From Streptomyces lydicus (lineage in GTDB: Bacteria; Actinomycetota; Actinomycetes; Streptomycetales; Streptomycetaceae), in NCBI RefSeq assembly GCF_000717345.1, contig NZ_JNZA01000001.1, positions 261,538 to 325,537 of the forward strand: DNA of 64,000 bases, in the 5' to 3' direction. Every line of letters begins with the position of its first letter. The first letter of the stretch is position 1. This document shows, in pieces, positions 7,733 through 16,878 of the stretch. The notes under the pieces are model-generated. The model worked only from the letters and a program-made list of their open reading frames with translations. It was not told where the DNA came from and made no database searches. The position numbers and the translations under genes are program-made.

Positions 7733-8167
7733 TCAGAACGTCCAGGTGGTGTACCACGTGGCCTGACTGGAGGGATGTGCCAGGTCGGAGGTGACTCCAC
7801 TGAGGCGGCCGTCAGTGCCTCGGGAGCCTATGTAGCGGCCCTTCGAGCCGTCGCTCCAGGCGATGACGAAGTAGATGTAGGAACCGTCCACGAACCCCTG
7901 CTCGATGGTGCCCGTTGTCGTACTTCCCGTCCTGGCTATACCGGTGAGCTTGCCCTGGGCGTCCTGGGTCACGGAGAGCGTGGCGTTGGACGAATTGCTC
8001 TGGTACACGGTCCAGATCCCTCCGACGTTGAAGCCGGCTGAGGCTGCCTTGGCCACCGGTGCCACGGAGGGCCGGTGCGCCGCGGCCTGAGCGGCGGGTG
8101 CGGCGAGGACGGTGCCACCCAGTGCGACGGAGAGAGCCACGGCGGCCGTGACGAGTCTGACGCGCAT
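7733..8167 (-). CDS. Small secreted protein, function unknown
   Basis: Protein of 144 residues with a textbook Sec signal peptide: MRVRLVTAAVALSVALGGTV then LAAPAAQAA, predicted cleavage after AQA at about residue 28. The mature part has a beta-rich, Gly/Ser/Thr-rich repeat-like text (GGIWTVYQSNSSNATLSVTQ, GKLTGIARTGSTTTGTIEQG, DGSKGRYIGSRGTDGRLSG) that looks like a small beta-barrel or lipocalin-type fold. No cysteines, no catalytic motif. ATG 8167 has AAAGGA 7 nt upstream. Transcribed alone, convergent with the upstream plus-strand gene, and closed by the hairpin at 7688-7712. Confidence 0.75.
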   Translation of the reverse strand: MRVRLVTAAVALSVALGGTVLAAPAAQAAAHRPSVAPVAKAASAGFNVGGIWTVYQSNSSNATLSVTQDAQGKLTGIARTGSTTTGTIEQGFVDGSYIYFVIAWSDGSKGRYIGSRGTDGRLSGVTSDLAHPSSQATWYTTWTF

Positions 8168-8502
8168 GCGGATTCCTTTCCCAAAAAGGCAATTTATGCG
8201 GCATAGGGCCTTCTGCGGAGACCTGAGCCTCGCAGGAGCAGCTGTTCCCGCCCAGGCGAGAACCGGTCATTGGCGGACATGCGGTCGACCGGAATGTGAC
8301 GTGACGGCACCGAGCCCGGTAAGGAATCCGCCGGCAAAGTCCGTCTGGGGCTGGGGCGGGCCGCCGTCCTCGCCCTCGATGAACGCGTCCCGCGCCGAAA
8401 CCCCGATTACCCGACGGCAGATCTTCGGGGAGCCCGCATGGGCACATCCGATGCCGTGTGCCTGTCCCACGGCTGGTGGCACAGGCGCTTAAATATCGGA
8501 GT

Positions 8503-8760
8503 GTGACTACAGAGCCGCAGCGCTTCAAGATCTTGTTGGTGCCCGAACACGTTGAGGGCAGAGGCGGTGCCTCCGCGGAGGACTCAGCCGTGCGATCGGC
8601 GGTCGTCGAGGCCACAGGCGAGACGGGCGCCTCTGGCTACCCCCGCTACGCCGGGAACGGAATCGTGGCCGACATCGACCCCAGCACGCGTACGGTCGAG
8701 GCGGTACTCGTCGATGGCGCAGAGCTGGACTATGGGCTTACCGCGAGGGTCACTTCCTGA
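8503..8760 (+). CDS. Small hypothetical protein
   Basis: About 85 residues: VTTEPQRFKILLVPEHVEGR, then a charged middle and GNGIVADIDPSTRTVEAVLV, ending DYGLTARVTS. It looks like a compact alpha/beta protein with no recognisable motif. GTG 8503 with CGGAG 5-6 nt upstream is preferred over an earlier start. Unrecognised; similar short proteins are common in Streptomyces. Confidence 0.5.
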   Translation: MTTEPQRFKILLVPEHVEGRGGASAEDSAVRSAVVEATGETGASGYPRYAGNGIVADIDPSTRTVEAVLVDGAELDYGLTARVTS

Positions 8761-9102
8761 TCGTGAAGCGGGGAAGCGGCCTGCACACGCGCGATGTGTG
8801 GCTTGTTGGCCTGCAGGTGTGCGCGCATGCTCAGGCTGCTTGAGAGCGCTCCCGAGGAGCGGGCGCCGGAACAGGGGGTGCCGCGCGATCCGGCCCGTCC
8901 AGCGGTGTGGCGGCGGGCAGTGGCACGGTGCGCGTCTACGCCGCATATCGGGTGCGAGGACACCTAAAGGCATTCTGCCAGAAGGCGCTTCTTTCGAGAC
9001 AATTGCGGAAGTATCCCCTTCATGGCTATCGCGAGTCCTGTGGACTGATCGTCGTTTTTGTACTGCGAGAAGTGTGGGACGGCCGGTGATCGGGAGGGGC
9101 TC
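8761..9102. other. Leader region upstream of the LAL regulator
   Basis: No convincing gene. It holds the palindrome TTCTGCCAGAA (8973-8983, 5-1-5, extended by flanking GC pairs), about 120 bp before the regulator start, a candidate operator. A ribosome-binding site GGGAGGGG precedes the start at 9103. Confidence 0.4.
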
Positions 9103-11970
9103 ATGGCGCTCGGGGAGATCGGCCGCGGGAGCGAGACGGCGCGGCTCCGTGCCCTGCTTGACCAGTCCCGTAGGGGCCGCGGGGCGGTGGATCTGACGGT
9201 CGTCCGTGGCGAGCCAGGAGCGGGGAAGTCGGCGCTGCTGGACGCTTTCGGAGAGGAAGCCTCCGCAGCTGGGTTCCGCGTGGCCGCGGTACGGGGGACA
9301 GGACTGGGGGAGCGCCCGTATGCGGCGGTCCATCGGCTCATCGCCCAGTTACGGCCCGGTGACGGCCAATTCTTGGCGGACCAGTACTGCACACCGGATG
9401 GCGACCCTGTCCAGGGGTGGGCTGCCGTGGTGCAGACAGGGAGGAAGACCCCCATTGCCCTGTGTGTGGACGACGTGGCCCGTGTCGACAACTGGTCGCT
9501 CCGATGGCTGCTGGATCTGTCCCGGACAGTGCCGCCGATGCCGCTGGCCATCGTGCTCACGGCCACGATCTGCGGCGCCGGGGCCTGGGCCGCCGCCACG
9601 AATGGCACCTCCCACGCGCCCGTCTCCGTACTCCTCACCGCGGCCGAGCCCATCGACATGCCGGGGCTGCGCACGGAGGATCTGCCCGAAGCTGCCGCCG
9701 CACGATGTGGCGTCGTTCTCGACGCTCGGACCGCCGCGGTGTGTGGCGACCTCACCGGAGGTAATCCCGCACTCCTGCATGCCCTGCTGGCGCCGCACTC
9801 CGACAGCGCGCCCACGGAGGACGCGCTCCGCGCCACCGCGGCATCAGGTGCTCTGACGGGAGCCGACCGGTGGCTGGCGCCGCTCGGCACGCCCGCCCTG
9901 GCCCTGGCGCGGGCAGTCGCCGTGCTCGGTGGCGGCGCCGAGGTCGCGGTCAGCGCTGAACTGGCTCACCTCACGGTCGAGGAGGCGCTCGCGGCCGTCG
10001 ACCAACTCGTCGACGCCTGTGTGCTCGCCAACCGCACCCCGTTGGCCTTTCGCCACCCGCTCCTGGAGGCGATGGTCCTCGGCAGCATCGCCGCCGGCAC
10101 CCGGACTGCGCTGCATCTGCGGGCAGCTGCCCTGCTGCGCGACCGGCAGGCTGAAGCCACCTCCGTCGCCCACCACCTGCTCGCCACCGGCCCCGTGGGA
10201 GAGGAATGGGCGAAGCGCTGCCTGCGGCTGGCTGCACGTCAGCTGGAGCAGGAGGGCAGGCCCCACGACGCAGCACGGTATCGGCGCTGCGTCCTCCGCG
10301 AGCCCCTCCGTCCCCAGGAAAAGTTGGCCATTCGCCGGGAACTCGCCGAGCTGTACGCCGTCATCGACCCCGAGCGTGCCGTTCACCTCTTGGACGCCGC
10401 CCGCTGCGAGTCCCATCCCCCTGGCATCGTCGTGGAGTACGCGCTGGCGCTGGCCGCCGTGCTGGACGGGTGTGGCCGGTCCGAGGACGCCGTCACCGTC
10501 CTCGACGACGCTGCCGCCCGGCTCGGACGAACACCGGGCGACAACTCCTGGCAACTGCGGCTACGCCTGCACAAGGCTTTCATCTGCCGGCGCGCCCCGC
10601 TGTGGCTGGCGCGGGCCGCCGATCCGCTGGGCAAGCTGACCTGCCAGGCGCCACGCCGGGGCGTCGCCGGCCGGGAACTCGCGGCCCTGCGCTCCGTCCA
10701 TGCGGTCGATGCCGGCGCCGACCGGGGGGCGGCCGCCCGGTACGCCCGGCAGGGCTTGCCCCGGGGGGAGGGGTGCGGTTCGGCCACCCTGCTGTGGCAC
10801 GCCTGCGGCGCGCTGGTGGCGGCCGGTGAAGTCGCCGAGGCGTGGACCCATTGCAGCCGCGGGCGCCAGGTCTCCGGTCTCCGAGCCGGCCGCTTGGACC
10901 ACATCACGTTGGCATTGGTGCGCGCGACGGTGTTGCGGGCCCGAGGTGACCTCTCTACCGCCGACGCCACCCTGACCCCCATGACTGACCGCCTGCTTTC
11001 CTTCGCAGCCGCCGGGCACCCCTTGGCCGTGATCGGCGTGGCGGCCCTGGCCGAGGTGCGGGCCCTGCGGGGAGCGACGGACTCGGCGCGCTCCCTGCTC
11101 GCCGAGAGCGGGCTGGACCGGCACCAGCTGCCGTGGCGGCGGGACTCGGCGTACGCCCTGGCCGCGCGGGCCGCGGTCCACGAGAGCGACGATCCCGGCC
11201 GCGCTGTGGAGGACCTGCTCGCGGCGGGGCGCCTCCTGGACGAGGCCGGCGTGCGCAACCCCGCGGTGCTCCCTTGGCGCTCCCGTGCCGCTCGGGTCCT
11301 CGCGGCGTGCGGGGAACGCGACGAGGCCGCCACACTCGCGGGAGCCGAACTGGAGGACGCCCGCCGCTGGGGCACCCCGGAATCCGTCGGCACCGCGTTG
11401 CACGCCCTGGCACTCGGCGAGTCCGGGGAGCAGCGCATCAGTGTGCTGGCAGAGGCGTCCACGACGCTCGCCCGGTCCCCGGACCGCATGCAACATGCCC
11501 TGGTGCAGGCGGTCTTGGGGGCGGAGCTTGCCGGGTCCGGCCGGACGGAGGCGGCACGCGTCGAGTTGCTCTCGGCCCTCCAGCTCGCCCATGCCTGTGG
11601 TGCCGATCCGCTGGCGCACCGCATCCAGAGAGCCCTGGGGCCACTCCAGGCAAGGTGCCTGGAACCTTTCGCCCCCTCCGGGGCGCTCTCGGCCACTCCC
11701 CGCCTCCGCTCGGCCGGTGAGGTGGTGCCCGCTGCGACCCCGGAGCCCGAAGGTCACGCCGCCGCGCACGCCGCCCATCCGCTCCTGGACAGCCTGACGC
11801 CCCAGGAACGGAAGATCCTTCACCTGGCCCGGGACGGATACTCCAACCGTGACATCGCGGGCCGGCTGTTCGTTGCCGTCCGCACCGTCGAATTCCACCT
11901 CTCCGGTGCGTACCGCAAATTGGGCATCGCCGGACGCCGCCAGCTCGCCGAGGTGTTCAGCGGCGGTTGA
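9103..11970 (+). CDS. LAL-type LuxR-family transcriptional regulator
   Basis: Large ATP-binding LuxR-family (LAL) regulator of 955 residues. An AAA-type ATPase domain opens with Walker A GEPGAGKS at residues 36-43, followed by a Walker B-like region (TPIALCVDDVARVDNWSLRW). A long middle part rich in Ala/Leu/Arg helices has the character of TPR-like repeats used for ligand or partner sensing. The C-terminus is a LuxR/GerE helix-turn-helix: LTPQERKILHLARDGYSNRD, then IAGRLFVAVRTVEFHLS. LAL proteins usually activate antibiotic or sugar-use clusters; its position converging on the thiopeptide genes with only 24 bp between stops makes it the likely pathway activator. ATG 9103 is chosen over an upstream start for its strong ribosome-binding site. 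Confidence 0.9.
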   Translation: MALGEIGRGSETARLRALLDQSRRGRGAVDLTVVRGEPGAGKSALLDAFGEEASAAGFRVAAVRGTGLGERPYAAVHRLIAQLRPGDGQFLADQYCTPDGDPVQGWAAVVQTGRKTPIALCVDDVARVDNWSLRWLLDLSRTVPPMPLAIVLTATICGAGAWAAATNGTSHAPVSVLLTAAEPIDMPGLRTEDLPEAAAARCGVVLDARTAAVCGDLTGGNPALLHALLAPHSDSAPTEDALRATAASGALTGADRWLAPLGTPALALARAVAVLGGGAEVAVSAELAHLTVEEALAAVDQLVDACVLANRTPLAFRHPLLEAMVLGSIAAGTRTALHLRAAALLRDRQAEATSVAHHLLATGPVGEEWAKRCLRLAARQLEQEGRPHDAARYRRCVLREPLRPQEKLAIRRELAELYAVIDPERAVHLLDAARCESHPPGIVVEYALALAAVLDGCGRSEDAVTVLDDAAARLGRTPGDNSWQLRLRLHKAFICRRAPLWLARAADPLGKLTCQAPRRGVAGRELAALRSVHAVDAGADRGAAARYARQGLPRGEGCGSATLLWHACGALVAAGEVAEAWTHCSRGRQVSGLRAGRLDHITLALVRATVLRARGDLSTADATLTPMTDRLLSFAAAGHPLAVIGVAALAEVRALRGATDSARSLLAESGLDRHQLPWRRDSAYALAARAAVHESDDPGRAVEDLLAAGRLLDEAGVRNPAVLPWRSRAARVLAACGERDEAATLAGAELEDARRWGTPESVGTALHALALGESGEQRISVLAEASTTLARSPDRMQHALVQAVLGAELAGSGRTEAARVELLSALQLAHACGADPLAHRIQRALGPLQARCLEPFAPSGALSATPRLRSAGEVVPAATPEPEGHAAAHAAHPLLDSLTPQERKILHLARDGYSNRDIAGRLFVAVRTVEFHLSGAYRKLGIAGRRQLAEVFSGG

Positions 11971-11994
11971 CGACCGGCCGGTGCAGCGCGGGCC

Positions 11995-13182
11995 TCATCG
12001 CGTTCCCTCCGCCCACTCAGCGCCGATCCGCCGCCAGCCGGGCTCCTCCCGCCCGTCCGGCGCGGCCACGTACCTCTCGAAGCTGGCGATGGCCGACGTG
12101 CCGTGCACCGACTCCACGGTCCGCGCCGCCAGATGGCACAGCAGACCGCGTTCCACGGGCGCGAGACCCAGCCGGTTGAGGTGGAGGTAGAGGTAGTTCA
12201 TCACCAGGCGGAACGAGGCGAACCACGCGTCGTCGACGAGGAATTCCTGGTGCCCATGGTCGGACAACAAGAGCGTGTGGAACTCGCTGAGCTGCCGCGT
12301 CGGCATACGCGGAGCCAGCGCCGCCCCGCCCATCGACACCTCGCCCGAGGCGAGCAGCGGCTGCGCGATGCGTTGGTGACGACGCACGGCCCGCGCCCAC
12401 TCCGGTACGAATGCCACCCCGGAGCCGGTGGCATCGGTGCCCTCCGGCTCCGCGAGGGCCGCTTCCACCTCCCGCAGCCGTGCGCTCAAGGCGGCTTCCT
12501 GGCGGCGGAACCGCTCGTCGAAGCGGGTGCGGTAGGCCACCGGATCGTTCGTGCGGGACAGAAAGGCGTCCGCGTGCGAGCGCAGTGACAGCACCCCCCG
12601 CTCGATCGGGGCCCCGCCGTCCTCGAACGGGATCGCCGCCGCGGCCGCCGTGGTCCACATCAGGTCCAGGGCCAGCACGGACAAGGGAGCGGTGCGCAGC
12701 TGCTCGTACATCCGGAACGCGAGGTCGGTCGTATCGGAGAGGAAGTCCGCCATCAGCTCGCTGGCGCGGAGCGAGCCGAGCACCTGCAGCCGATGGTCGT
12801 ACGGGCGCTCCACGACCGTGTTGTCCGGCACCCACGGACGGAGCGGCCCGGGCTCCATCTCCAGCTCCGCGAGCCGCTCGTGCACGGGTGCCAGCGCGGC
12901 CTCGTCCAGCCGCGCGGTGGAGGGGCACGCCCGTAGGTAGTCCGTGACCACGCTCCGCACCACCGGGCGAACCCGCGCACACCACGCCGTCTCGTCTGTA
13001 AGGAAGTTGAGGCGCAGGTGGGGGCCGCGCAGCCAGTGCCGGCCGAACCAGCAGCCGCGCACCCAGGGCCGCACGCCGGCGAACGCGGGGCGTACCGCCT
13101 CACGGATCAGCTCCGGCTCCGCGGCCTCGTCGTGATGGTGGACGTGCAGACTGTGCCAGGACGCCTCGACGCCCCCGGTCAT
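11995..13182 (-). CDS. Thiopeptide-type biosynthesis protein, putative [4+2] pyridine synthase (TclM-like)
   Basis: Protein of 395 residues in the thiopeptide-type bacteriocin biosynthesis family (LanB C-terminal-like). It begins MTGGVEASWHSLHVHHHDEA and has the characteristic WFGRHWLRGPHLRLNF. In thiopeptide pathways one such stand-alone protein (TclM, TbtD, PbtD) condenses two dehydroalanines to the central pyridine and releases the leader; the other is the glutamate-elimination domain. This last and longer gene of the operon fits the pyridine synthase better, because its neighbour looks more like SpaB_C. Its ATG overlaps the previous stop (ATGA), implying coupled translation. The assignment between the two paralogues is inference. 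Confidence 0.75.
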   Translation of the reverse strand: MTGGVEASWHSLHVHHHDEAAEPELIREAVRPAFAGVRPWVRGCWFGRHWLRGPHLRLNFLTDETAWCARVRPVVRSVVTDYLRACPSTARLDEAALAPVHERLAELEMEPGPLRPWVPDNTVVERPYDHRLQVLGSLRASELMADFLSDTTDLAFRMYEQLRTAPLSVLALDLMWTTAAAAAIPFEDGGAPIERGVLSLRSHADAFLSRTNDPVAYRTRFDERFRRQEAALSARLREVEAALAEPEGTDATGSGVAFVPEWARAVRRHQRIAQPLLASGEVSMGGAALAPRMPTRQLSEFHTLLLSDHGHQEFLVDDAWFASFRLVMNYLYLHLNRLGLAPVERGLLCHLAARTVESVHGTSAIASFERYVAAPDGREEPGWRRIGAEWAEGTR

Positions 13183-14210
13183 GCGACGTCCTGTGCCTCG
13201 GGCAGTTCGGCCAGCACTCGCCCCACCAGGAACCGCAACTGGTTCTCCTGCCACAGGGTGAGCCCGAGCCGGTTGTTCACCAGGTGGGCGCAGCGCAACA
13301 GCACCAGGCTGGTGGCCGGGTGCGCGGTCGCCGGCAGGTCCAGCGGCTCCGCCAGCGGAGAGGCCGCCCAGTCGGCGACGAACTCGCCGGACTCCTCCAT
13401 GCGGTGCAGCTCGTCGCGCAGTTGCCGTACCGATGCGAGCCAGTATCCGCGCTGACCGGTTCCGGCCGGTTCGGCGGCGAGCGCCCAGGTGCGCCGGGCG
13501 CGCGCGTGCAGTTGCTCCCGCTGGAGTCGGTAGCGCGGTTCCACGTCGGCCGCCTCGGGGCCGCTCCCGAACGGCAGCGGCGGACCACCGTGCTGCGCCC
13601 ACCGCTCGCGGACCTCGTCGCACAGCGCGAACACGCCCACCACCAGGTCGAACGCCAGCAAGGCCCGCTGCTCCACGGTGGTGCCCGCCGTGATCACCGA
13701 CAGCGCCAGCCGGCTCGACTCGCAGAAGTGCCGTTCCACGGCAGCGATGGCGGCGCCGTGGCCGTAGTCGTCGTGCTCGCGTGCGTACGGAAGGAACTCC
13801 ACGGTGTTGTTGGCCCGCACCACGACGTCGTGGCCGGCGCGGCCCTCCAGCCCGGCCAGCCCCTGCGCGACCTGCGCGAAGCGGGAGCGGTCCACCACAT
13901 CAGGAGCGGGTGAAAGTGCGAGGAACGCGCTCAGGCCACGCTCCATCGCCTCGGTGACTTCGGCGCGGTCGGTGGCGTGCGAGGGGAGCAGGCGCAGGCG
14001 GACATGGGGGCCGCCCTCCCAGTAGCGCAGAAAGAAGTACCGCTGGATCAGTCCGTGTTTCTCCAGCTCCGACACCAACGGCTGCACGCAGCGGCTCATG
14101 AGTGCGTCCTGGTCGGTGTCGTAGAAGACGTGGGCGCACACCCAGTCCTGCGACCGTGCGGTCGCCGGATCCAGGCGAGGGCCCGCGCCATGTCCGTTCG
14201 TCGTACTCAT
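13179..14210 (-). CDS. Thiopeptide-type biosynthesis protein, putative glutamate-elimination domain (SpaB_C-like)
   Basis: Protein of 343 residues of the same thiopeptide-type family. The N-terminal part DWVCAHVFYDTDQDALMSRC and then RYFFLRYWEGGPHVRLRL is the standard signature of the LanB C-terminal (SpaB_C) elimination domain, which removes glutamate from glutamylated Ser/Thr to give Dha/Dhb. In this cluster the dehydratase is split: the 872-residue upstream protein supplies glutamylation and this one elimination. Start ATG 14210 overlaps the preceding stop (ATGA), and its own stop overlaps the next start, so the three proteins are made in step. A [4+2] cyclase role cannot be fully excluded for this paralogue. 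Confidence 0.78.
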   Translation of the reverse strand: MSTTNGHGAGPRLDPATARSQDWVCAHVFYDTDQDALMSRCVQPLVSELEKHGLIQRYFFLRYWEGGPHVRLRLLPSHATDRAEVTEAMERGLSAFLALSPAPDVVDRSRFAQVAQGLAGLEGRAGHDVVVRANNTVEFLPYAREHDDYGHGAAIAAVERHFCESSRLALSVITAGTTVEQRALLAFDLVVGVFALCDEVRERWAQHGGPPLPFGSGPEAADVEPRYRLQREQLHARARRTWALAAEPAGTGQRGYWLASVRQLRDELHRMEESGEFVADWAASPLAEPLDLPATAHPATSLVLLRCAHLVNNRLGLTLWQENQLRFLVGRVLAELPEAQDVA

Positions 14211-16825
14211 CGTGTCCGTCCTTCGTTGATCTCGATGAGGTATTCGGTCACCCGAGGCCCGCTGTCGCCGTATTCCGGCATCTGCGAGGGGCCGGGCCTG
14301 GCCTCTTGGAGGAACAGCACCTGACCTGCACCGGAGGCGAGCAGCCGCTCGAAGACCCCGACCAGCAGCAGATTGGCGAAGTCCACGTAGAGCGGCTTGC
14401 GGGACTTGATCCGCCACACGTCTCCGCTGACCACCGACTGAGGGTCCAAGGCACGGACGAAGCAGCGCTGCGGCATCCCGTGTTCTGCCAGCCACCCGGC
14501 GAGCCGCAACAGCAGGGACCGGTCGCTCTCACCCTTGCCCCGCCGCGGTACGGCGTCGGGTGGCAGCACCCACTGCCGGCGGCTGACCGTCGTACGGCCC
14601 ACGACCACCCGCGGTTCCGCCAGGACCTCCCGCACCTCGGCGAGGGAGGGGTCGCCGAACATCCGTCGTCCGGGGATCAGCAGATTGGACGTGGCGCCGA
14701 AGGTCTGCATCAGCAGGCGCAGCGCCGGCGGCAGCCACAGCTCCGCGATCAGGTTCGGGTGGACCGGCCGCAGCTCGCCGGCGTGCCCGCGGGCGTGCAG
14801 GGCCAGCAGGCCGAGTGCGGGATCGTGCCGCACATAGAGGTCCCCCAGGGGGATGCGGTGTTCCGGGCCCCGCAGGCTGCGCCCTCCGGGGTACTCGATC
14901 TCTGCGGCCACGGCGGACGCTCGCAGCCCCACGTTGCTTCCGAAGTGGCGGCAGGTGTCGGCATGGATGACGCCGGCAGGCGGGAGGGCGGTGTCCACGG
15001 CCGCGTCCCGCGCCGCGTCGATGCCGGCCTGGGTGAGCAGCCGTCCGATACGGTCACGCCCCCGGCCGTGCCCGGAGTTAACGGCGTTGACCACGAACTG
15101 GGGCACAGAGCCGGTGCCGAGGGGCTGGCCGTAGTAGGCCACGGAGTCCGGCACCCGCATCCACGCGGGCCGGCGCCCGGTCACCGCGAGGAGCCGTTCG
15201 GGGGCGATCCGTGCCACTCCGTGCGCATCGGCCGGCGCCGCGCGGACCACCTCGCACAATGCGTCCCGCAGTGACGCCAGCTCGCCCAGCCGTGTGAGCC
15301 GATGCTCGTGCATCGTCCGGTAGCCGTGCACGGCGACGGAAAGCAGGGCGAGCAGCGCGGGGTCCTCGCGCAGCCACGTCTGGACCTGCCGGTGAAAGGT
15401 CAGGAACGGCACGGTCTCCCCGGCCCCGACCCGCTCGGCGAACAGGTCGGCGAGCGTGACCCGGCCGGGCAGGGCCGGGTCGAGCACGGCGTAGCAGTGT
15501 CGCAGCGCGTCCAGATCTCTCAGGATCGGTTCCCACGCGCTTCGGTCCGGTGCGGGAAGGGGCGCCGCCAGCAGGGCGTTCTCGATGACGCTGTTCTTGG
15601 CGGGCAGACTGAGGTGATCGGCGCCGAGCAAGTCCCTGATCCGTCGTAGCGCCTCCTCGACGGTCTCGATGGCGTGCACTCGTTGCGCCGGATCCGTCAT
15701 CTCCGGGTAGTCCGACAGCTTTGCGGCGATCACGGCGAGTTCCCGCTCGACCCCGACGAGCTCCGGACTCGTCGCACCGGCCAGCCATGAACGCAGGTCG
15801 GCGACGTGATCGAGGGTCTGGTCGGCGAAGGGCCGCTCGGCCTCCAGCAGTCCCAGCTCCTCCAGTCGCGCCAGGTACGCGCCGGCTGCGGCCGGGTCGC
15901 CGCCGGTGCGGCGCGCGACGGTCCGGGCCGCCTCCTCGCGGGTGGGGCGGCCCTCGCGCACCACCTCCACGCACACCCGTACCGCAGCCGCCTCGGGCAG
16001 GGTCCGGAGCGGCTCCTCGGCCCCGGCCCCCAGGAACTGCCAGCCACCCTCGGTGAACGTGGCGCTGGGGTTGAGTCGCAGTCTGCAGCGCCCGGCGAGG
16101 TCAGGATGGCTTCCGAGTCTGCGGACGACCTGTTGGACGACCCATACGTTCAGCTCGGCGACCGTACGCACTTCCGGGCCGGTGGACGCGTGGCCCTGTT
16201 CACGGTCGCTCCACGTACCCAGGCCGCTCGCGGTGAACGTGCTGAACGGGCTGGTCTTCATGGTTACCCGCCCGAGGTACTTTGCGAGCCGCAGCGCCAG
16301 CGAGCGTTCCGGTGCCCGCTCGTCGGGGTGCGCGAGCCATTTGCGCACCTCGGCGAGGAGCACCGGACTGCTCAGCACGAGACCGTGCTGGAACCCGGGA
16401 TCGGCTGCCGCCTTGCGCAGCAGCGTGGGGTGGGTGCGCAGGTGGTGGCCGATCAGCTCGTCGAGTCGGGCCAGCGCCTCCTGATGGCCGGCCCGCAGCC
16501 GCGCCCAGGTGTCCACCTGGGCGACGAGGGCGTGGGGTAACAGCGCACGAACGGCGTCGTTCCAGTGGCGCTCGGCGAGCGGGCGGCGATTGTGGATGGC
16601 TCGCCGTACGGCCACCAGGAGCGGCTTGCCGGAACCGGCCCGTCCGATCTGCTGGTAGAGACGGTCGGACAACTCGGCTGCCAGGTGGTCCAGTCGGCGT
16701 TCGGTGCCGCGTACGGTCTCGACCTGGTCCCACAACTCCGGCGAGCGCAAGTCATCCAGCGTGGTCGCGGGCAGCCCGCCGATCCGTACGCCGAAGGCGT
16801 CCGATGGTGAGAACTCATCGGTCAT
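14207..16825 (-). CDS. Lantibiotic dehydratase N-terminal (glutamylation) protein
   Basis: LanB-type split dehydratase subunit of 872 residues that uses glutamyl-tRNA to glutamylate Ser and Thr of the precursor core. Family features include LAKYLGRVTMKTSPFSTFTA at about residues 190-210, the highly conserved KTSPFSxFT motif, and the FxSRNWGHEFL-like region GHARELRPVH. It lacks the C-terminal elimination domain, which is encoded by the next gene. The start ATG 16825 is 53 bp after the YcaO gene and the stop overlaps the next ATG. Acts in the cytoplasm together with the SpaB_C-like protein after the thiazoles are installed. Confidence 0.88.
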   Translation of the reverse strand: MTDEFSPSDAFGVRIGGLPATTLDDLRSPELWDQVETVRGTERRLDHLAAELSDRLYQQIGRAGSGKPLLVAVRRAIHNRRPLAERHWNDAVRALLPHALVAQVDTWARLRAGHQEALARLDELIGHHLRTHPTLLRKAAADPGFQHGLVLSSPVLLAEVRKWLAHPDERAPERSLALRLAKYLGRVTMKTSPFSTFTASGLGTWSDREQGHASTGPEVRTVAELNVWVVQQVVRRLGSHPDLAGRCRLRLNPSATFTEGGWQFLGAGAEEPLRTLPEAAAVRVCVEVVREGRPTREEAARTVARRTGGDPAAAGAYLARLEELGLLEAERPFADQTLDHVADLRSWLAGATSPELVGVERELAVIAAKLSDYPEMTDPAQRVHAIETVEEALRRIRDLLGADHLSLPAKNSVIENALLAAPLPAPDRSAWEPILRDLDALRHCYAVLDPALPGRVTLADLFAERVGAGETVPFLTFHRQVQTWLREDPALLALLSVAVHGYRTMHEHRLTRLGELASLRDALCEVVRAAPADAHGVARIAPERLLAVTGRRPAWMRVPDSVAYYGQPLGTGSVPQFVVNAVNSGHGRGRDRIGRLLTQAGIDAARDAAVDTALPPAGVIHADTCRHFGSNVGLRASAVAAEIEYPGGRSLRGPEHRIPLGDLYVRHDPALGLLALHARGHAGELRPVHPNLIAELWLPPALRLLMQTFGATSNLLIPGRRMFGDPSLAEVREVLAEPRVVVGRTTVSRRQWVLPPDAVPRRGKGESDRSLLLRLAGWLAEHGMPQRCFVRALDPQSVVSGDVWRIKSRKPLYVDFANLLLVGVFERLLASGAGQVLFLQEARPGPSQMPEYGDSGPRVTEYLIEINEGRTR

Positions 16826-16878
16826 GGCGGACTCCAGTCACGGAAGGTGCGGAAATGCGGGGAGTGGGCACGGCGACG

